Shown here one piece after another: positions 61,205-64,000 of a stretch of DNA of 64,000 bases (its first letter is position 1; every line of letters begins with the position of its first letter). The DNA comes from Ferrovibrio sp046297895. Lineage in GTDB: Bacteria; Pseudomonadota; Alphaproteobacteria; Ferrovibrionales; Ferrovibrionaceae. The notes under the pieces are model-generated. The model was given only the letters and a program-made list of their open reading frames with translations, was not told where the DNA came from and did not search any database. A program made the position numbers and the translations under genes. The stretch covers positions 1-64,000 of the forward strand of contig NZ_JBKBHC010000008.1 in the NCBI RefSeq assembly GCF_046297895.1. The letters run 5' to 3'.

Positions 61205-61305
61205 TTCTCACCTATGAACGCTTTAGAAGCGGTGCGATCGAGGGCGTCTCGACCCTTCGACCAATAAATCAAAAGCCAATCTCCGAACGCCAATCAAAAC
61301 AGGGG

Positions 61306-61902
61306 CTATCTCACACCTAGACGCTCCAGAGTCATGGCATCGAGCTGGCCAGAGGCACTCAAACCAGATGCCGTCTGATACCTCCGCAAAGCGTCTTGCG
61401 TCTTCTTCCCCATCACACCGTCAGCGGGCCCCGGATCGTATCCTTTCAGGATAAGCGCCATCTGCACGCGGCGAATGATCTCCTGAATCTCAGCTTGACC
61501 AAGTCGTGGCGACGTCTGCGGCACTGCAGGTTCGGCTGGCGCGGCGTAAGCTGGCGGGGTCGCCGGACGCACTTGCCGATCCGGTGTTGTGGCCGGAGGA
61601 GCGTTCGGGGCGGGCGATGAGTATGATGGCGCAGAGTAACCACCGCCACTCGATGAGTAATGCGACCGGTGCGAACTATGCGAGCGATGAGAGCTATGGC
61701 TTCTATGACTGCGATGCGCTGCAAGCTGAAGCGCGCTTTTCAGGCGTGCCGGATCCGTCCAATAGACAAGTTTTTGTTCTGTCTGCGTGTCCGGCTCCAG
61801 TGCCCCAACGCCGCCTGATACCGGCGCGGCCGACACCCCATCCTGCAGCGTAAATGGGCTTGCAGCCCCCAGAAGTAGAGCAAGGCGATGCAGCCAGTTC
61901 AT
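61306..61902 (-). CDS. hxsA: His-Xaa-Ser repeat protein HxsA
   Basis: This is the presumed substrate of the Hxs radical SAM maturases. The 198-residue protein has a signal-like N-terminus (1-24, LHRLALLLGAASPF), then a leader region, then seven tandem His-Xaa-Ser triplets at residues 63-83 (HRS HRS HSS HRS HSS HRS HYS). A Pro-rich linker follows, then a C-terminal peptidoglycan-binding-type domain (about 130-198, AEIQEIIRRVQMALILKGYDPGPADGVMGKKTQDALRRYQ). The HxS repeats and neighbours identify HxsA. The ATG overlaps the hxsC stop by four bases, so it is translated together with its modifying enzyme. The modification is unknown. Confidence 0.92.
   Translation of the reverse strand: MNWLHRLALLLGAASPFTLQDGVSAAPVSGGVGALEPDTQTEQKLVYWTDPARLKSALQLAAHRSHRSHSSHRSHSSHRSHYSSSGGGYSAPSYSSPAPNAPPATTPDRQVRPATPPAYAAPAEPAVPQTSPRLGQAEIQEIIRRVQMALILKGYDPGPADGVMGKKTQDALRRYQTASGLSASGQLDAMTLERLGVR
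61654..61716 (-). repeat. Tandem HxS codon repeat in hxsA
   Basis: Seven consecutive nine-base units encode His-Xaa-Ser at residues 63-83. Codon use for His and Ser varies between units, so this is protein-level selection and not recent DNA slippage. Confidence 0.85.
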
Positions 61903-63050
61903 GCGGCAAGTTCCTGCTGCGAAATTGTACGAATTGCTCGACTACGCCAGGCAACTCCTGCTGACGCGAAGAACCCACCACACCGACTTGCAGCGGCGCA
62001 GCTCACGCATTCTTCCGCGTAGACATTCTTCCAGTCGGAAATGGAGCGTTCGGCAAACGGCCAGAGGTGCTGTGGTAAAACACAGAGTGGTAGGTTGTAG
62101 ATTGACGTCGTAAGGCCGCGATTATCGAGATAGAAGACGGCCTCTTCCAACGCCCCCAGATAGTCAGCCGGGTCTACCCAGAGATGATCACGATTGCGCT
62201 TGGCGAAGCCCATTGGCTCTATCCCCATAAGGGCAACATGCTCGACGAATGGTAAGCGGCGATAGATGAACGACGCGAGTTGCGGCAATCTGCCGACCGT
62301 CATCTTGTGAAGCACAACCCGTATTTCGACCCGTGCGCCAATACGGCCCAATTCATACAAACCATTCAATGTTTCTTGGAAACTACCGGACGCCCTCACA
62401 ACATCATCATGCACGTCCGCAACATCTCCATACAGGGGTATTGCCCAGACAATACTTTGCGGACGCCGACCGGCAGTAAGAGTGGCAAATTGTCTATCGT
62501 GAAACAGGCGACCATTTGATAGGATGTGGAGCATTGTGTTTGGCAAATACTGCCCCGCAATGTCGATTAGGTGTCCAAGCTCTCCCCCCAGAAGTGTCGG
62601 CTCACCCCCCGATATACCGACCTGAATCTCGTCTATGTCAATTAGCCTTATCGTTTGCGCAAGCTCATCGAGACGCCATGAATCGTCTTCATTTCGCGGT
62701 GGCTGCGAGCACATTATACAGTCACTGTTGCAGCGTTCTGTTGCAAAAAGCGTGTTTGCTTTTGAGCCACGGCGATAAAGAACCGAGATTAAGGAAGAGT
62801 TCTCCCGCAAGCGAATGACGTCGCCGGGTCGAACCACCGCCTTGTCTCGAACATCATTAATTCGGATACCCCGCCCGTCAGTACAACCGATCGAACCTGC
62901 CGCGCCAGGTAGCTCTGCCTCCCACACAACTATATTCTCTAGGCTATATCTGCCTTCATTCGCTTCGGTAGCTGTAAGGATTTTTGCAATCTTGACGCCT
63001 TGTACGCCAGAAACAATAGCATGTGTATGAAGACCAACCGCCTTGCTCAT
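61899..63050 (-). CDS. hxsC: His-Xaa-Ser system radical SAM maturase HxsC
   Basis: A 383-residue radical SAM protein of the Hxs system. The SAM/4Fe-4S motif is CNSDCIMC (Cys107, Cys111, Cys114). SGGEPTL is the second radical SAM landmark, binding the SAM amino group. Near the C-terminus lies another Cys-rich piece, EECVSCAAASRCGGFF, that may hold an auxiliary cluster. The ATG at 63050 overlaps the hxsB stop (ATGA). A TTG at 63062 is less likely. It would act on HxsA, encoded directly downstream. Confidence 0.92.
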   Translation of the reverse strand: MSKAVGLHTHAIVSGVQGVKIAKILTATEANEGRYSLENIVVWEAELPGAAGSIGCTDGRGIRINDVRDKAVVRPGDVIRLRENSSLISVLYRRGSKANTLFATERCNSDCIMCSQPPRNEDDSWRLDELAQTIRLIDIDEIQVGISGGEPTLLGGELGHLIDIAGQYLPNTMLHILSNGRLFHDRQFATLTAGRRPQSIVWAIPLYGDVADVHDDVVRASGSFQETLNGLYELGRIGARVEIRVVLHKMTVGRLPQLASFIYRRLPFVEHVALMGIEPMGFAKRNRDHLWVDPADYLGALEEAVFYLDNRGLTTSIYNLPLCVLPQHLWPFAERSISDWKNVYAEECVSCAAASRCGGFFASAGVAWRSRAIRTISQQELAA

Positions 63051-64000
63051 CGGTCGATCCAACCACTATAGGAAACCGACGCTCGCGGCTTCTGCATCGC
63101 CCAGGCAACGAATGTTCGCATCGTCTCTGTTTCGCCTGTTGAAATTCGGCGAAATAGAGACTGAAAGATATGCATGTGCTTTCGGCAGAACTCCGTGTGG
63201 CTGCGGTCAGCCGCCGGGTCTCCTTGCATTGTGGCGTGGTAGACTGGGTCTGAGCCGCAGAACGGAACGAAAGCGCAGTCCTTGCATCCTGCCAGATACT
63301 CCGAGACCGCCCCCTTCGCCAGCCAGCGCATAGCCGGTGACGACATAAGTGTATCGAAAGAATCTGTCACCATACCCATCGTGAAGCGACCATCGCCGGT
63401 TTCGGCCGCCATCCGCGCCTCGTCGGCCGGATAAACTCGTCCATCATAGTTGTAGACAAGGACACCAAAACCGGCGCCGGTGGGCGACCGCAAGTCGAGA
63501 TACCCTGAATGGAAAGGTGTAAAAATGTGGCGCAATAAGATTGCCGTATAGGTTTCTTCGAGCGCCTCACCAGCCGCATTGATCTCAAGAATATAGTCGA
63601 GCACCTGATCGTAGAAATTGAGGTACTCGGCTATGCCATAACCGATGGCTTTTCGTGTCTTTACGGCAAAGCCATAAGGACTGATCGGCCTTAAAAATAT
63701 CGTCGAGAATCCCAAATCCCGATATTGATCTACAAGCTCTTTGGGGTTTTTCAACGCAGCGCGCGTTATTGTTGGAAGCGCACTTACTCCCTCAGGACCG
63801 AGCACCCGCCTTGCTCGCTCAAGCCCACTGATTGTTTTTTCCCATGAATCTTTCGTTATATTCGGTCGATTGAAGTTGTGTACTTCTGATGGACCATCGA
63901 TCGAGGTCGAGAGACGAATCTCGTGGTCTCGGCAAAACGTAAGGTCGTCATCGGACAAGTGATGCAGGGTTGAAACCATCGCGAAGCTAAGGTTTCGGCA
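63047..64000 (-). CDS. hxsB: His-Xaa-Ser system radical SAM maturase HxsB (5' end outside window)
   Basis: The visible 317 C-terminal residues have no stop up to position 64000, so the N-terminus with the expected CxxxCxxC is beyond the window. Recognisable parts are RLSTSIDGPSEVHNFNRPN (radical SAM GG/SIDG strand), RPISPYGFA, and a SPASM-like auxiliary-cluster region CKDCAFVPFCGSDPVYHATMQGD...FCRKHM. It overlaps hxsC by four bases. The small partner HxsD is expected upstream, outside the window. The pairing with HxsC and HxsA makes the assignment solid although partial. Confidence 0.9.
   Translation of the reverse strand, partial: CRNLSFAMVSTLHHLSDDDLTFCRDHEIRLSTSIDGPSEVHNFNRPNITKDSWEKTISGLERARRVLGPEGVSALPTITRAALKNPKELVDQYRDLGFSTIFLRPISPYGFAVKTRKAIGYGIAEYLNFYDQVLDYILEINAAGEALEETYTAILLRHIFTPFHSGYLDLRSPTGAGFGVLVYNYDGRVYPADEARMAAETGDGRFTMGMVTDSFDTLMSSPAMRWLAKGAVSEYLAGCKDCAFVPFCGSDPVYHATMQGDPAADRSHTEFCRKHMHIFQSLFRRISTGETETMRTFVAWAMQKPRASVSYSGWIDR

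Larger units (their letters stand above)
49894..64000. mobile_element. Probable genomic island downstream of tRNA-Ser (right end outside window)
   Basis: From the tRNA-Ser 3' end on, the sequence is clearly AT-richer and codon use changes (frequent ATA, AGA and TTT codons in all genes), in contrast to the GC-rich genes to the left. The content is typical of accessory DNA: DUF262/HEPN, helicase, nuclease and Hxs genes. No integrase, transposase or repeat of the tRNA 3' end is visible inside the window, so the element's far end and mobility genes, if any, must lie beyond 64000. Confidence 0.55.

Noticed and set aside
61654..61716. Repeated units in hxsA as a CRISPR-like array
   Set aside because: Nine-base units inside a coding frame encode HxS triplets; there are no spacers of constant length.

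Overview
This window comes from a GC-rich bacterial chromosome, almost certainly an alphaproteobacterium. The evidence is the ethylmalonyl-CoA pathway genes (crotonyl-CoA carboxylase/reductase, ethylmalonyl-CoA mutase, methylsuccinyl-CoA dehydrogenase), a Cys-type formate dehydrogenase with its DUF3305/DUF3306 accessory genes, a sigma-54-type promoter before the flagellar hook gene, and many GTG/TTG starts. A Rhodospirillales-like lineage is a reasonable guess, but the sequence alone does not settle the genus.

Positions 1-5713 (all leftward): a chemoreceptor cut by the window edge, a CheW coupling protein, a thiamine-diphosphate enzyme of the acetolactate-synthase family, a cyclase-family hydrolase and an Mpo1-like membrane protein. 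Positions 5904-10569: a tandem glycine riboswitch controlling gcvT-gcvH-gcvPA-gcvPB. Positions 10615-14061: small membrane proteins, a DUF4112 protein, an orphan 137-residue protein with its own terminator, and a phosphotransferase/P-loop kinase fusion.

Positions 14124-21702: ecm diverges from ccr-mcd (C2 assimilation through the ethylmalonyl-CoA pathway). A threonine dehydratase/ArsR divergent pair follows, then a cobalamin adenosyltransferase that could supply the B12 coenzyme used by Ecm. Positions 21846-25855: a sigma-54-type promoter and flgE-flgK-flgL. Positions 25972-30400: cysS-sufE, an IscU/SufU-like scaffold, hisI, and a protein that looks like a degenerate GGDEF/EAL protein.

Positions 30397-49313 are dominated by formate oxidation. 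The genes include moeA, mobB, a multi-cluster Fe-S protein, a cytochrome c, a periplasmic WD40 protein, sodB, and the three formate dehydrogenase subunits with a small Tat protein and an HTH-TorD fusion. A second leftward operon, fdhD-mobA-(biotin/lipoate ligase-like)-DUF6505-DUF6352-DUF3305-DUF3306, probably serves Mo-cofactor insertion and enzyme maturation.

Positions 49804-64000: immediately after a tRNA-Ser(CGA) gene the sequence becomes visibly more AT-rich, and the content switches to accessory genes. These are a DUF262+HEPN pair, a large protein with a C-terminal PD-(D/E)XK nuclease signature, a 93-residue protein, a 1206-residue Upf1-like superfamily 1 helicase, a DUF4236 membrane protein, an unknown protein, and a His-Xaa-Ser (Hxs) system. 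The Hxs genes are the repeat protein HxsA and two radical SAM maturases, HxsC and HxsB; HxsB runs off the window. This is a probable genomic island and holds the least understood biology here. The Hxs family is catalogued, but to my knowledge its product and function are not.
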